Assembly (NCBI GenBank): GCA_043228905.1
Contig: JBHGNT010000003.1
Coordinates: 3,906,001 to 3,970,000 of the forward strand
Direction of reading: 5' to 3'
Source: Azolla caroliniana
Lineage: Eukaryota; Polypodiophyta
DNA: 64,000 bases
The notes under the pieces are model-generated. The model searched no databases. It saw only the letters and a list, made by a program, of their open reading frames with translations, and had not been told where the DNA came from. Positions 11,590-21,642 of the stretch are shown piece after piece (the first letter of the stretch is position 1; every line of letters begins with the position of its first letter). A program made the translations under genes and the position numbers.

Positions 11590-11994
11590 TGTAAAAAGTA
11601 ACGTGCGGAAGCAAGTATGAAGTTCGAACAGAAGGAAGAAAACTCAGGTTTAATGGAGAGCTTGAGCTTACGCAGTATACGCGGGAGAGACAGAGAGAGT
11701 GAGAGAGAGAAAACACAAGTACTATATTTCAACAAAACGATCTCGATTCACTACTCTATACATATGTGTGTTCCATGAACACTTTTATACAAGTCCTCGA
11801 AGGACTGACCGAAGTACTGACCATACTTCAATGCTCTTTAAGAGCTCCTACACTAACTCCCAAATATATTCCTCACGGAATATCTTTCCTAACGGCCTCC
11901 TGGTTTACGCACTCGGCCTAACCGATCGGTCCCAACCGATCCGGTCCTCGGCTTCTTCAGCCGATCCGGCCGATGTTGAGCTTGTCTCTCAACA
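11590..11994 (-). repeat. copia-1 5' LTR
   Basis: Partner of 6356-6760, same length and ends. It is followed by TTACT, the second target-site copy, and on its inner side by the tRNA primer site. Confidence 0.93.
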
Positions 11995-12210
11995 TTACTT
12001 ACAAACAAGGAATAGAAAACTTTACACATTTGTGATTGTTTTGAGAATACAAAATTAAGCTTAATTGTTATATATTATATAATAAGACAAATATTCTCCA
12101 AAAGCCCAAATAGGTTTGATCAACAAATGGATGAATGTTTGGAATACAATTTCAAAAGCAACATTCATGAACCAAGGAGATAATGTTTCTACTAATTTAG
12201 TTTAACTTCA

Positions 12211-14520
12211 TCAGAAGGGTCGTCGTTCTTCATAGTGTTTCTTGCATAACCACGCAACTTGAGTACCATTGTCTATTAAGGCATGCCTAAGACAGAACTT
12301 CTCGGCTATGTTTTGGTTTGTCACACCTCCATTCTCTTCTAATATGAATGCCAAGCATGTTTTCCATTCTTTGAAATACTCTGATGTACTTGGACATACA
12401 TGAAAGGCTTTTGATGAGATAGATCTATCAAATTTGGATTGAATAATACTTGAGATCATAGGGTCCTCTTTCGCTAGTTTGAGGTGGGGACTCCAATAAG
12501 GTATGCAAGACCTTGTGACTGGCGCCACGGAGTTAATACCGAGTCTAATAGCTAAAGTCAAAATAGAAAAGAAAAATTTAATATATGGAAGAACTTTTTG
12601 TAAACTCTCTAAACGAGACTTTGACCAAGACATGAGGGTGATTCCTTGTTGGTTTTCCACTGGGTGTGGTAATGTTGGATGCTCACAATACAAATGGATT
12701 TGCATGGGTAATGCTCCAAGCAATGAGGTTACCAAACTTGCCACATTCTTGTCATGACCATTAGTTGTAATGATGGCAACACGTGGGAGTTGCATATCAG
12801 TCTTGTTCTCCATAGCCAACTTTAATAGCTTACAAATAGATTTCTCAACCTTGATCATGACATCTTTTCTCAAAAATTGAATTTCACGATGTATTGCATC
12901 CATCTTCTCTAAGAGCTCTTTATGATTGGCATCTATTACATGATATAAACTTGAGATTGCCTTTGCCATGACCTTGATAGATCACACCTCAACATTAGTT
13001 GCCGCCTCCAATGTTTGATCTTCTAGATGTTGCAACAAGCTATTTTCCAAGCTTTTAGTGGTCATATTTCATTGGTATTGTCGTTCCATAGTTACATTGA
13101 CTTCATCATTCTCAAAGCACAATAATGGATTTTTTGCCTCTTGCTCGAGCCATACTTTACATGATGTGAGAACTTCCTCATAATTCTCGAAACCGAGAAG
13201 ATCAATGAAATCATTTTTCATATAGCCATACATTTGCTTACGAGTCCGTTTCCAATCATAAGATTCTCGCTCGCCTCGTTCAAGTTTATGTCTGAGTTGT
13301 TCCTTCAAATAAGTTATTTCCACACATTGATCTTCTCTATCTTGCGTGCTTGATGGATCATGTAAGCAGTCGGGCCGGATGAAGCTCTCAATTAGTTTAA
13401 CCCCTTGGCTTCCAGTAGGTTGTGCACATATTGTAATCAAGGTGTTAATAATATGTTTTTCCACATAAGCTAAGGTCGTTGGTGTATGACGTTGTTGGCT
13501 ATTAGTTGGATGATCAACCTGAATGAGCACATCTATCACATGCTCCGATTTTACTTTGCAGAACACAATGATGATCTCCCTATCAGGAAAACAAATGTAT
13601 ATGAAATCTTTGCCCAATGTGATCTCAGAATTATTGTCTTCAACTAATTTGAAGGCATCGCTAAATAACACTTGAATCCTCGGAAACAATTCTGGTGTAA
13701 GAAAGGTTAAGTTTTGATCTTCACATTGTAGCCTTTTACCCATGTGTTGAAAAATATCATTGTAATCATCATCCACATTATCTGTGCACGTTGATGATAT
13801 CCATTGGAGTTGCTCTATACCCGATTCATCTGTCAATAAGGTTGGGATAAAGATACGATCCACGCTGCTATTGGAGATACCATGATTAGTGGCAACTTTG
13901 CAACATAGGTGCATTGCTTGCATCAAGTCTACTAGAAATGAGCCCTTACCTTTAGATCCAGTAATCGATTCCAAGCGCCTCTCTATGAAATCTCGAGAGG
14001 GGAATCCACTATAAAAAACAATGGTATCCTTTGATGCTTTAGGCTTTGAGAAACCAATGAGGCTTCCCATTATCTCCTTGCAAAACCAATTGGGATCAAG
14101 AACAATGTGATCAACTCTGTTTATGTATATAATGTTACCGCACTCATTCAAGGATAGGGTAATAGCCTTCAATTTAGCTTCACTGTATAAATGGAATGGA
14201 TAGCATATCTCTTTCAACTTGTTCCATGTAATAATTCGTTCATTTCTGTTTTTCAAATGATTGGAGAGATGTTCACCTACTTGTGTGCAAATACTGTACA
14301 ACTGAACACCTTGGAGCATGTCTTTAGCAATGTCGAAGATACACCCTACCACAAATTTGACAGAATCCTGCTTTCTTGCATCCACATCGAACACAGGATT
14401 GACAATGTCAATGACCCCTTTAAATTCTGATCGAAGGGAATCAATGGAACGTGAGAGGGAGCTGGACACAAACTCCATTTGATCTGCTCGTGTGAACAAC
14501 ACGATCACTCTGAGAGCGAC
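12211..14520 (-). pseudogene. Roco pseudogene B, 5'-truncated
   Basis: Homologous to exon 2 of copies A and C from the G4 region (VIVLFTRADQMEF) through COR (IIYINRVDHIVLDPNWFC) to the C-terminus (TQVAWLCKKHYEE). Homology starts abruptly at 14520, so the LRR region, P-loop and G3 motif are gone. Two in-frame stops interrupt it: TGA at 13069-13071 and TGA at 12982-12984; the second replaces an arginine codon of copy A (EVRCSK). The frame is otherwise kept over 2.3 kb, so decay is fairly recent. It may be transcribed but cannot make a Roco GTPase. Confidence 0.88.
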
Positions 14521-15173
14521 ACTAAATAGTTGGAGCTGGTTAGCTTAAAAATACCACCGAATGAATCTTTCATTTTCCTTAAATGCTGTGATACTAGATT
14601 GATACGCGAAATGGGAACTTGGCCACAATGAAGTCAAATGCGGAATAGGGAACACATGTAAAAATAGAGAGAAACAGAAATGGAAGTGGACAACCTATTA
14701 CGTGGAAAACCCCAAAATGGGTAAAAACCATGGGAGTCCACAGGCACCAAACAAATCACTATGAGAGAAATATATACAACGAACGAACGAACGAACGAAC
14801 TCACAGGCATTGACCTGAGCTCGTAAAGTTCACCGACAGGCGATTACAATAGGGAAGCTCTCGCTACCTCTTTCTCTTTCTCTCTTTCTCTCTCTCTCTG
14901 GCTATGGCAGCTCTGCTATAGACGCAACAACCTCGCACAAGCTGTACACAGTTGCAGAGACACCTCAAACACAGCGATCAACAAGAAAACTACGACTGCT
15001 CTCTATTCGCTCTCATGTAAGGTTTGCCGTAGTTATCTCTTTACTTAGATAACTTTCGGGCCATTTACATAACTAGCCTAAGTAGGCTTGACTCAAGAAA
15101 ACTATTTACATCTTCCTTTGTCCTAAATTTGGCCCATGCGAAAGGGACCTAATTCTTAGACGACTTCTAGAGA
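14521..15173. repeat. Probable LTR relic upstream of Roco B
   Basis: Sequence joined to the Roco B breakpoint. It holds CCTATTACGTGGAAAACCC-type sequence common in plant LTRs, a (CGAA)n run at about 14780-14800 and a TCTC-rich tract. On the minus strand a degenerate primer-site-like TAGTATCACAGC lies near 14590-14601. It looks like an old LTR whose insertion or rearrangement removed the 5' part of Roco B. No second LTR or target duplication was found. Confidence 0.35.
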
Positions 15174-15443
15174 GTCAACGTCAATGCATTCTAATGGGCA
15201 AAAATGATGAACCCATATAAAACCTTCTTAGGGATGTTTTCACTATTGAAGAATTTAGAGATACGTCCATAGAATCTAATTCGAGGGTCAACGTCAATGC
15301 ATTCTACAAAGTGAAAATGATGAACCCATATAAAAACTTATTAGGGATGTTTTTCACTATTTAAGAATTTAGAGTTACATCCATAGAATCTAATGAAAGG
15401 GTCAAAGTCAATGCATTCTACAAAGTAAAAATGATGAACCGAT
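15174..15443. repeat. 113-bp tandem repeat, about 2.4 units
   Basis: Units begin GTCAACGTCAATGCATTCTA at 15174 and 15287 and GTCAAAGTCAATGCATTCTA at 15401. Each holds GATGAACCC, TTAGGGATGTTTT and TAGAATCTAAT. The same repeat recurs at 38925-39170. It is non-coding. Confidence 0.85.
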
Positions 15444-15467
15444 AGGGTTTAGGGTTTAGGGTTTAGG
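15444..15467. repeat. Interstitial telomere repeat (TTTAGGG)3
   Basis: AGGGTTTAGGGTTTAGGG and the next few bases form just over three units of the plant telomere repeat, directly between the 113-bp tandem repeat and the eL6 retrocopy. Confidence 0.85.
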
Positions 15468-15480
15468 CGACCTACAAAGT

Positions 15481-16040
15481 AAAGAGGTCGTTCGAGGAGT
15501 AGGTCGCCATTCACGCTCCAGTGTTTGTCATAAGCGTGGTTTGTGGGCCATCAAAGCGAAGAACGGTGGATCCTTCCCTTCCCACCATAAGCAAGCTTCT
15601 GAAACTCTCGTATCTGAGAGACCTCCCAAGTTCTACCTTGCCGATGATGTTCCTAAACACCTTCGAAATAAACGTGTCCTCAAACCTACTAAGCTCAGGT
15701 CAAGCATCACCCTAGGCACTGTCTTGAATCTGCTTGCTGGACATTTTAAGGGGAAGAGGGTTGTTTTCCTTATGCAGTTGGAATCTGGTTTGCTTTTGGT
15801 TACAAGTCCATTCAAGCTAAATGGTGTACCTCTACGTCGAGTAAGTCAATCATATGTAATAGCAACCACTACAAAGCTTGATGTAAGCAAAGTAGATATG
15901 GGTAAAATTACAGACAACTACTTCGAAAAGGAAGTTTAGAAGAAGAAGAAGAAAAGTGAGAGCGAGTTCTTTGAGGCTGAGAAGGAGGAAAAAGAATCAG
16001 AATCTCAACGAGAAGGATCAGAAGAAGAAGACGGAGGATG
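15481..16040 (+). pseudogene. RPL6: Ribosomal protein eL6 (RPL6) processed pseudogene
   Basis: The plus strand reads [11 protein letters not shown], then [59 protein letters not shown] and [13 protein letters not shown], all typical of cytosolic 60S protein eL6. No intron interrupts it, and the first ten or so residues, including the ATG, are missing. A TAG at 15937-15939 falls where the lysine-rich region begins, and the remaining tail (ESEFFEAEKEEKE) continues in the same frame before losing similarity after about 16040. A 5'-truncated retrocopy is the simplest reading. Confidence 0.88.
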
Positions 16041-16539
16041 TAAGCAGAAGATGGATCCATGGATGGAAAGACAAAGCTTTAATGCAGGTTATGGGGCCCT
16101 CTTCATCATCATTATCATCCACACCATCACCATCTCCATCTAAGATCTCATCGGATACTTCTCTTAGGATGGGCCTCTCACAACATCTCAAAATCTTTGG
16201 ATGTTGACGTTGCTTCTTCTTGCGTTGATCCTTCGATTGACCTGAGGGTTTCTGATCCATTCCTACAGGTCATTATAAGGAGTGTAGTAGAGAGGCGACT
16301 GAGCTACAAGAACGTTCTACATTTTCTCACCACTTATTAAGTTAACATAGATTGTCTCTCTGAGTATCGCAACTCTCTTCAATGCTCCAGTAGCAAAAGA
16401 TGATTCTACCAGGGCTTGTGTTTTGTATGTAACTTCTCTAGAATTGTGTGGCCTACTTGTAACAACTATGGCACTACAACTAGTAAAGATGATGAATGGT
16501 GATTCCAACAAAATCAAAGAGATCAGCGCCACCGCCTCC
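16041..16539. other. No gene seen
   Basis: Between the eL6 relic and the gypsy-1 insertion. Short ORFs on both strands lack recognisable features. The last five bases before the element (16540-16544, ATTGT) are its target-site copy. Confidence 0.5.
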
Positions 16540-16544
16540 ATTGT

Positions 16545-16919
16545 TGTCATGATATGGCAAGACTCGAACCCATGACCTTATGCTACATAGGTCGAGCTCT
16601 TACCATTAGAATATGAATTGTAATTTGTAGAATATTATTTTCATTTATACTTTATCATAGAAAATTGATGTATATTCCAGATCTCTCTGGAACATTCTAG
16701 AAGCTTCAAGATTATTCCTAAAAACACTATAAAAGGAGGCACAAGGCATTGTTTTGAACCAAATTGGTTCAACGCCAGTCTTAAGCCTCTTAGCCACTTT
16801 GTACTTATCTTTTCACATAATATATTAGCTGTTGTCATCATCTTTCTCTCTCTCTCTCTCATTCTCGCTATCTCTCTCTCTCCTCTTCTCACTTCCTCTC
16901 TCGGGAATCTTACGTAGTC
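16545..16919 (+). repeat. gypsy-1 5' LTR, left part
   Basis: Begins TGTCATGATATGGCAAG and matches 25862 onward. It includes a likely TATA-type core (CACTATAAAAGGAGGC, about 16728) that would start element transcription. It breaks at TAGTC (16915-16919), one copy of the target site of the nested element. Confidence 0.9.
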
Positions 16920-17308
16920 TGTTGTCTGCCTGGCCGGACTAGCCTCAACACAGGTGTCTATCTAACACTTCTCCAAAGGGGTGGTAAGGATTGGATGCTA
17001 GGTTACACGCGTAAGATGATTACAATTAAGCACAGACGGTAAACAATACGAGATACAGATAAACACGCAATAATTACTATTGTATTACTTCCGTCAAACC
17101 CTTTACAAATCATCGGATCCTTTTATAAGCATCCGACAAGGTTACAATCGGTGCGCTTAGGCAACCGACATCCGAATCGGTCCGGATCCGGATCGGTACA
17201 ACTGTACCGGATCCGTCCCTCCGAATAATAATTCTACTATTATTTACTTCCTATTATCCGATTCGACTCCGCCTTCCCACTTGTCCTTGCTCTTCTGACC
17301 GGCCAACA
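16920..17308 (-). repeat. Tandem element LTR 1
   Basis: 389 bases. Left-end variants ACACAGG and CTAACACTT distinguish it from LTR 2 and LTR 3; its right-end variants (ATAAGCATCCGACAAGG, CCGATTCGAC) are shared with LTR 2. Confidence 0.92.
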
Positions 17309-17487
17309 CATGGCACGGCCGTGGGAAAGTGCCTTGCACTTCGAATCCACTCCCGGCCTCATTCTTCCTCCAAAATATCGAGCACACTCTGCTCGATGGT
17401 GTCAAGTGGTGCTTCTTCCTCCTGTTCCTGTTCCTTGCCTGCCTGGTCTCCGACCTCCGGTTGGGTGGGCTGTTCCGTAAAAATTTG

Positions 17488-18897
17488 CTACTCCGGCTCT
17501 GCTTGATTCCGTGGTGCTGGTGCTTCCTCACCGCTTCGTCCGGGTTCTTCCTGTTCTCCCTCTGTTCCAGGCTCTGTTCTATTACCAGTGTCGCTTTCTC
17601 CGGTCTCGACTGGTTGGCTCAGTACGCCTTCTTCCTCTGCTCTGGTGTCTTCCGGTCTCAGCTCTTCTTCTTCTCCGGCATCGGGCTGCTCCTGCTCTTC
17701 TTCTTCTCCTTCGATCGGAAGTTCTTCTTCGGGTATTCCTTGTCGGGGTTGTTCGGTGTCGGTTGGTTCATCTTCAGCCGGTCGCTCTCCCTCACTTATC
17801 GTGATTGGCGTCGTTCTTCCCTTAGCTTCCTGTCGTAACCGGTCCTGCTCGTATCTCTCCAACTCCAACTGAGTTGCGAGCTGCCCGTCATCCAACCTCT
17901 CTACCAACCCTCGGATTTCTTTGAGGTGTTCTTCTGCTAAAGTGTAGAAATCCTCCGACAATTCTTCCCGAATGGCGACGATACTTTCTTCATCCATCTT
18001 GTAGAACTTGTCACCGGTCTTCCTCCGATTCTCGGCATCCGCTCGGAGTGTCTGCAGCTCGGCTGCCTGTTGTGACCACTCCTTCGATAGCTTTTCCGTA
18101 CTTTCGTTGATGCTTGCCTGAGCTCGGGTACTCCATCCTGACATGATGAGCTTGATCCGGTCAACCCCTGCCTTAGCATGCGCATAAGCTTCCTGCTTTT
18201 CCTTCCTTGCCCGTTTTATAATGTCGGCCATTATCTGAGCCTGGGCCTCGTAATCCGCTTTCTGCTTTTCATAGGTACTTTGCAGTTTGCTGATCGTGAA
18301 GGTCGATTTTTCCTTTTCTTCATTCCTAATCTTGGTCAGATCCAGCTTTTCCCGCCTTAGCGCCTCTAATTCCTTCCTTCTCTCCGTCGCTTGGGCTATT
18401 TCCGCCGACAATACTTCCTTGTTGGCACTGACCTCATCCATTGCCTTAGCCAGGTCTAATCGGGTCTCTTTGAGCTGTTCTTTCAGCTTCTCTATTTGCC
18501 GGTCGTAGTCTGCTGCCCGTTTCTTGTTGTCCGACTCGGCCTGCTTGTGATCTCGGTAGAGATGGTCGAAGTCCTCCGTCTTCTGCTTCAGGCGTCGGTT
18601 TGCCTGAGCTCTTAACCGATCGTCCCGGTCCTTTTGTTGTCGGAGTTCTTCCTGCAGTCGTTCTATCTCCTGCTCGGCATGTCGACGTAGTCGGTCCTTC
18701 TCCTTTTGCAGCTTCTCTTTTTCTTCTTGCAGTCGGTCATTAGCGGCTCGACCTTTCCGGAGGCCTTCTTCCATTTTTCGTCTGTCGTCCTCCACCGCTT
18801 TCCGCTGCTCCCTTTCTCTTTCCCTTAATGCCTCCTGAGCTTTTAACTCCTCTTGTAAGGTTTCTATTATTTTTTCGGTCTCAGGGCCGGTTTGCAA
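17488..18897 (-). CDS. Coiled-coil acidic-tail protein of tandem element, copy 1
   Basis: About 470 residues. Residues 1 to about 340 are almost wholly charged helix with heptad-like spacing (EELKAQEALREREREQRKAV and similar), broken by a less charged part (STFTISKLQSTYEK, RIKLIMSGWSTRAQ). The last 100 residues are Glu/Pro/Gly-rich and acidic. No CCHC, protease or RT motif exists. The frame has no ATG at its start: codon 1 given here is TTG, the frame is open about 45 codons further upstream to a TGA near the primer site, and the first in-frame ATG is residue 42 (18774). It may be a divergent gag-like product or a captured host sequence; I cannot tell which. Past the stop, another frame continues acidic (EQEQEEEAPLDTIEQ), suggesting a frameshift in the ancestor. 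Confidence 0.6.
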   Translation of the reverse strand: MQTGPETEKIIETLQEELKAQEALREREREQRKAVEDDRRKMEEGLRKGRAANDRLQEEKEKLQKEKDRLRRHAEQEIERLQEELRQQKDRDDRLRAQANRRLKQKTEDFDHLYRDHKQAESDNKKRAADYDRQIEKLKEQLKETRLDLAKAMDEVSANKEVLSAEIAQATERRKELEALRREKLDLTKIRNEEKEKSTFTISKLQSTYEKQKADYEAQAQIMADIIKRARKEKQEAYAHAKAGVDRIKLIMSGWSTRAQASINESTEKLSKEWSQQAAELQTLRADAENRRKTGDKFYKMDEESIVAIREELSEDFYTLAEEHLKEIRGLVERLDDGQLATQLELERYEQDRLRQEAKGRTTPITISEGERPAEDEPTDTEQPRQGIPEEELPIEGEEEEQEQPDAGEEEELRPEDTRAEEEGVLSQPVETGESDTGNRTEPGTEGEQEEPGRSGEEAPAPRNQAEPE

Positions 18898-19011
18898 GGC
18901 TACCGGTTCTGGTTCTGGTTCTGGTTGTTTCCTTGTTGTCCCGACCGGCTCGGTGACAACTTGTGCTTGTTGAATTCCTTCCCTTGCCTGCAGTCGTGGT
19001 CACCAAAATAG

Positions 19012-19400
19012 TGTTGTCTGCCTGGCCGGACTAGCCTCAACATAGGTGTCTATCCGACAGTTCTCCAAAGGGGTGGTAAGGATTGGATGCTAGGTTACAC
19101 GCGTAAGATGATTACAATTAAGCACAGACGGTAAACAATACGAGATACAGATAAACACGCAATAATTACTATTGTATTACTTCCGTCAAACCCTTTACAA
19201 ATCATCGGATCCTTTTATAAGCATCCGACAAGGTTACAATCGGTGCGCTTAGGCAACCGACATCCGAATCGGTCCGGATCCGGATCGGTACAACTGTACC
19301 GGATCCGTCCCTCCGAATAATAATTCTACTATTATTTACTTCCTATTATCCGATTCGACTCCGCCTTCCCACTTGTCCTTGCTCTTCTGACCGGCCAACA
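19012..19400 (-). repeat. Tandem element LTR 2 (hybrid)
   Basis: 389 bases. Its left end matches LTR 3 (ACATAGG, CCGACAGTT) and its right end matches LTR 1 (ATAAGCATCCGACAAGG, CCGATTCGAC). This mosaic is what unequal crossing-over between the two LTRs of one parental element would leave in the middle. Confidence 0.92.
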
Positions 19401-19579
19401 CATGGCACGGCCGTGGGAAAGTGCCTTGCACTTCGAATCCACTCCCGGCCTCATTCTTCCTCCAAAATATCGAGCACACTCTGCTCGATGGTGTCAAGTG
19501 GTGCTTCTTCCTCCTGTTCCTGTTCCTTGCCTGCCTGGTCTCCGACCTCCGGTTGGGTGGGCTGTTCCGTAAAAATTTG

Positions 19580-20989
19580 CTACTCCGGCTCTGCTTGATT
19601 CCGTGGTGCTGGTGCTTCCTCACCGCTTCGTCCGGGTTCTTCCTGTTCTCCCTCTGTTCCAGGCTCTGTTCTATTACCAGTGTCGCTTTCTCCGGTCTCG
19701 ACTGGTTGGCTCAGTACGCCTTCTTCCTCTGCTCTGGTGTCTTCCGGTCTCAGCTCTTCTTCTTCTCCGGCATCGGGCTGCTCCTGCTCTTCTTCTTCTC
19801 CTTCGATCGGAAGTTCTTCTTCGGGTATTCCTTGTCGGGGTTGTTCGGTGTCGGTTGGTTCATCTTCAGCCGGTCGCTCTCCCTCACTTATCGTGATTGG
19901 CGTCGTTCTTCCCTTAGCTTCCTGTCGTAACCGGTCCTGCTCGTATCTCTCCAACTCCAACTGAGTTGCGAGCTGCCCGTCATCCAACCTCTCTACCAAC
20001 CCTCGGATTTCTTTGAGGTGTTCTTCTGCTAAAGTGTAGAAATCCTCCGACAATTCTTCCCGAATGGCGACGATACTTTCTTCATCCATCTTGTAGAACT
20101 TGTCACCGGTCTTCCTCCGATTCTCGGCATCCGCTCGGAGTGTCTGCAGCTCGGCTGCCTGTTGTGACCACTCCTTCGATAGCTTTTCCGTACTTTCGTT
20201 GATGCTTGCCTGAGCTCGGGTACTCCATCCTGACATGATGAGCTTGATCCGGTCAACCCCTGCCTTAGCATGCGCATAAGCTTCCTGCTTTTCCTTCCTT
20301 GCCCGTTTTATAATGTCGGCCATTATCTGAGCCTGGGCCTCGTAATCCGCTTTCTGCTTTTCATAGGTACTTTGCAGTTTGCTGATCGTGAAGGTCGATT
20401 TTTCCTTTTCTTCATTCCTAATCTTGGTCAGATCCAGCTTTTCCCGCCTTAGCGCCTCTAATTCCTTCCTTCTCTCCGTCGCTTGGGCTATTTCCGCCGA
20501 CAATACTTCCTTGTTGGCACTGACCTCATCCATTGCCTTAGCCAGGTCTAATCGGGTCTCTTTGAGCTGTTCTTTCAGCTTCTCTATTTGCCGGTCGTAG
20601 TCTGCTGCCCGTTTCTTGTTGTCCGACTCGGCCTGCTTGTGATCTCGGTAGAGATGGTCGAAGTCCTCCGTCTTCTGCTTCAGGCGTCGGTTTGCCTGAG
20701 CTCTTAACCGATCGTCCCGGTCCTTTTGTTGTCGGAGTTCTTCCTGCAGTCGTTCTATCTCCTGCTCGGCATGTCGACGTAGTCGGTCCTTCTCCTTTTG
20801 CAGCTTCTCTTTTTCTTCTTGCAGTCGGTCATTAGCGGCTCGACCTTTCCGGAGGCCTTCTTCCATTTTTCGTCTGTCGTCCTCCACCGCTTTCCGCTGC
20901 TCCCTTTCTCTTTCCCTTAATGCCTCCTGAGCTTTTAACTCCTCTTGTAAGGTTTCTATTATTTTTTCGGTCTCAGGGCCGGTTTGCAA
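19580..20989 (-). CDS. Coiled-coil acidic-tail protein of tandem element, copy 2
   Basis: Predicted protein identical to copy 1 at every residue, 2092 bases away, including the early stop and the shifted acidic tail beyond it. The identity shows that the duplication is younger than the decay of the ORF end, and fits one recombination event instead of two separate insertions. Confidence 0.6.
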   Translation of the reverse strand: MQTGPETEKIIETLQEELKAQEALREREREQRKAVEDDRRKMEEGLRKGRAANDRLQEEKEKLQKEKDRLRRHAEQEIERLQEELRQQKDRDDRLRAQANRRLKQKTEDFDHLYRDHKQAESDNKKRAADYDRQIEKLKEQLKETRLDLAKAMDEVSANKEVLSAEIAQATERRKELEALRREKLDLTKIRNEEKEKSTFTISKLQSTYEKQKADYEAQAQIMADIIKRARKEKQEAYAHAKAGVDRIKLIMSGWSTRAQASINESTEKLSKEWSQQAAELQTLRADAENRRKTGDKFYKMDEESIVAIREELSEDFYTLAEEHLKEIRGLVERLDDGQLATQLELERYEQDRLRQEAKGRTTPITISEGERPAEDEPTDTEQPRQGIPEEELPIEGEEEEQEQPDAGEEEELRPEDTRAEEEGVLSQPVETGESDTGNRTEPGTEGEQEEPGRSGEEAPAPRNQAEPE

Positions 20990-21103
20990 GGCTACCGGTT
21001 CTGGTTCTGGTTCTGGTTGTTTCCTTGTTGTCCCGACCGGCTCGGTGACAACTTGTGCTTGTTGAATTCCTTCCCTTGCCTGCAGTCGTGGTCACCAAAA
21101 TAG

Positions 21104-21492
21104 TGTTGTCTGCCTGGCCGGACTAGCCTCAACATAGGTGTCTATCCGACAGTTCTCCAAAGGGGTGGTAAGGATTGGATGCTAGGTTACACGCGTAAGA
21201 TGATTACAATTAAGCACAGACGGTAAACAATACGAGATACAGATAAACACGCAATAATTACTATTGTATTACTTCCGTCAAACCCTTTACAAATCATCGG
21301 ATCCTTTTATAGGCATCCGGCAAGGTTACAATCGGTGCGCTTAGGCAACCGACATCCGAATCGGTCCGGATCCGGATCGGTACAACTGTACCGGATCCGT
21401 CCCTCCGAATAATAATTCTACTATTATTTACTTCCTATTATCCGATCCGACTCCGCCTTCCCACTTGTCCTTGCTCTTCTGACCGGCCAACA
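21104..21492 (-). repeat. Tandem element LTR 3
   Basis: 389 bases, with the right-end variants ATAGGCATCCGGCAAGG and CCGATCCGAC that are not in LTR 1 or 2. Confidence 0.92.
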
Positions 21493-21497
21493 CAGTC

Positions 21498-21571
21498 CCG
21501 TCCGCTTAGTACTAATAGTACTGCTCTTCTTTAGTACTAATTCCATCTCTACTTTAGTACTATTCCTGACA
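21498..21571 (+). repeat. gypsy-1 5' LTR, right part
   Basis: Continues the LTR after the nested element, with TTAGTACTAATAGTACTG short repeats and the end CCTGACA. It is preceded by CAGTC at 21493-21497, the second target-site copy of the nested element. Confidence 0.88.
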
Positions 21572-21642
21572 GTTTGAACCAAATTTTCCTCCTCCAGCCT
21601 ACTTGTCACTCTCCCTCATCCTCCTACCCTTTTCCCTATACT

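Larger units (their letters stand above)
6356..11994 (-). mobile_element. copia-1: full-length Ty1/copia retrotransposon
   Basis: Two 405-base LTRs (6356-6760 and 11590-11994) flank gag and pol read on the minus strand. The 5-base target duplication TTACT stands at 6351-6355 and 11995-11999. The primer site TGGTATCAGAGC (initiator Met tRNA) touches the 5' LTR, and a purine tract CTTGAGGGGGAG touches the 3' LTR. Domain order protease, integrase, reverse transcriptase, RNase H is that of Ty1/copia. Pol carries several frameshifts and stops, so it is not autonomous now. The LTRs differ at about 7 sites by eye, so insertion is not very recent. Confidence 0.93.
16920..21492 (-). mobile_element. 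Tandem LTR element: three LTRs, two internal regions
   Basis: Three 389-base LTRs (16920, 19012, 21104; TGTTG to CAACA) enclose two 1703-base internal regions, with an exact period of 2092. Flanks TAGTC (16915-16919) and CAGTC (21493-21497) are a target duplication with one change. On the minus strand a TTTTGGTGACCACGAC primer-site-like sequence follows each LTR, so it is read on the minus strand. No protease, RT or integrase is encoded; each internal region has one long coiled-coil ORF. It is therefore a non-autonomous LTR element that has become a tandem array. Confidence 0.9.

Noticed and set aside
15174-15443. Regular repeats as a possible CRISPR array
   Set aside because: Units are contiguous near-identical tandem copies without variable spacers, in a eukaryotic setting.
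17329-17838. Phe/Leu-rich plus-strand ORF resembling a membrane protein (and its copy at 19421)
   Set aside because: It is the antisense shadow of the Glu-rich coiled-coil ORF; GAA/GAG codons read backwards give TTC/CTC.
17488-18897. Coiled-coil ORF as a host myosin, kinesin or structural maintenance gene
   Set aside because: No motor or ATPase domain, and it is bounded by LTRs with a target duplication; it belongs to the element.
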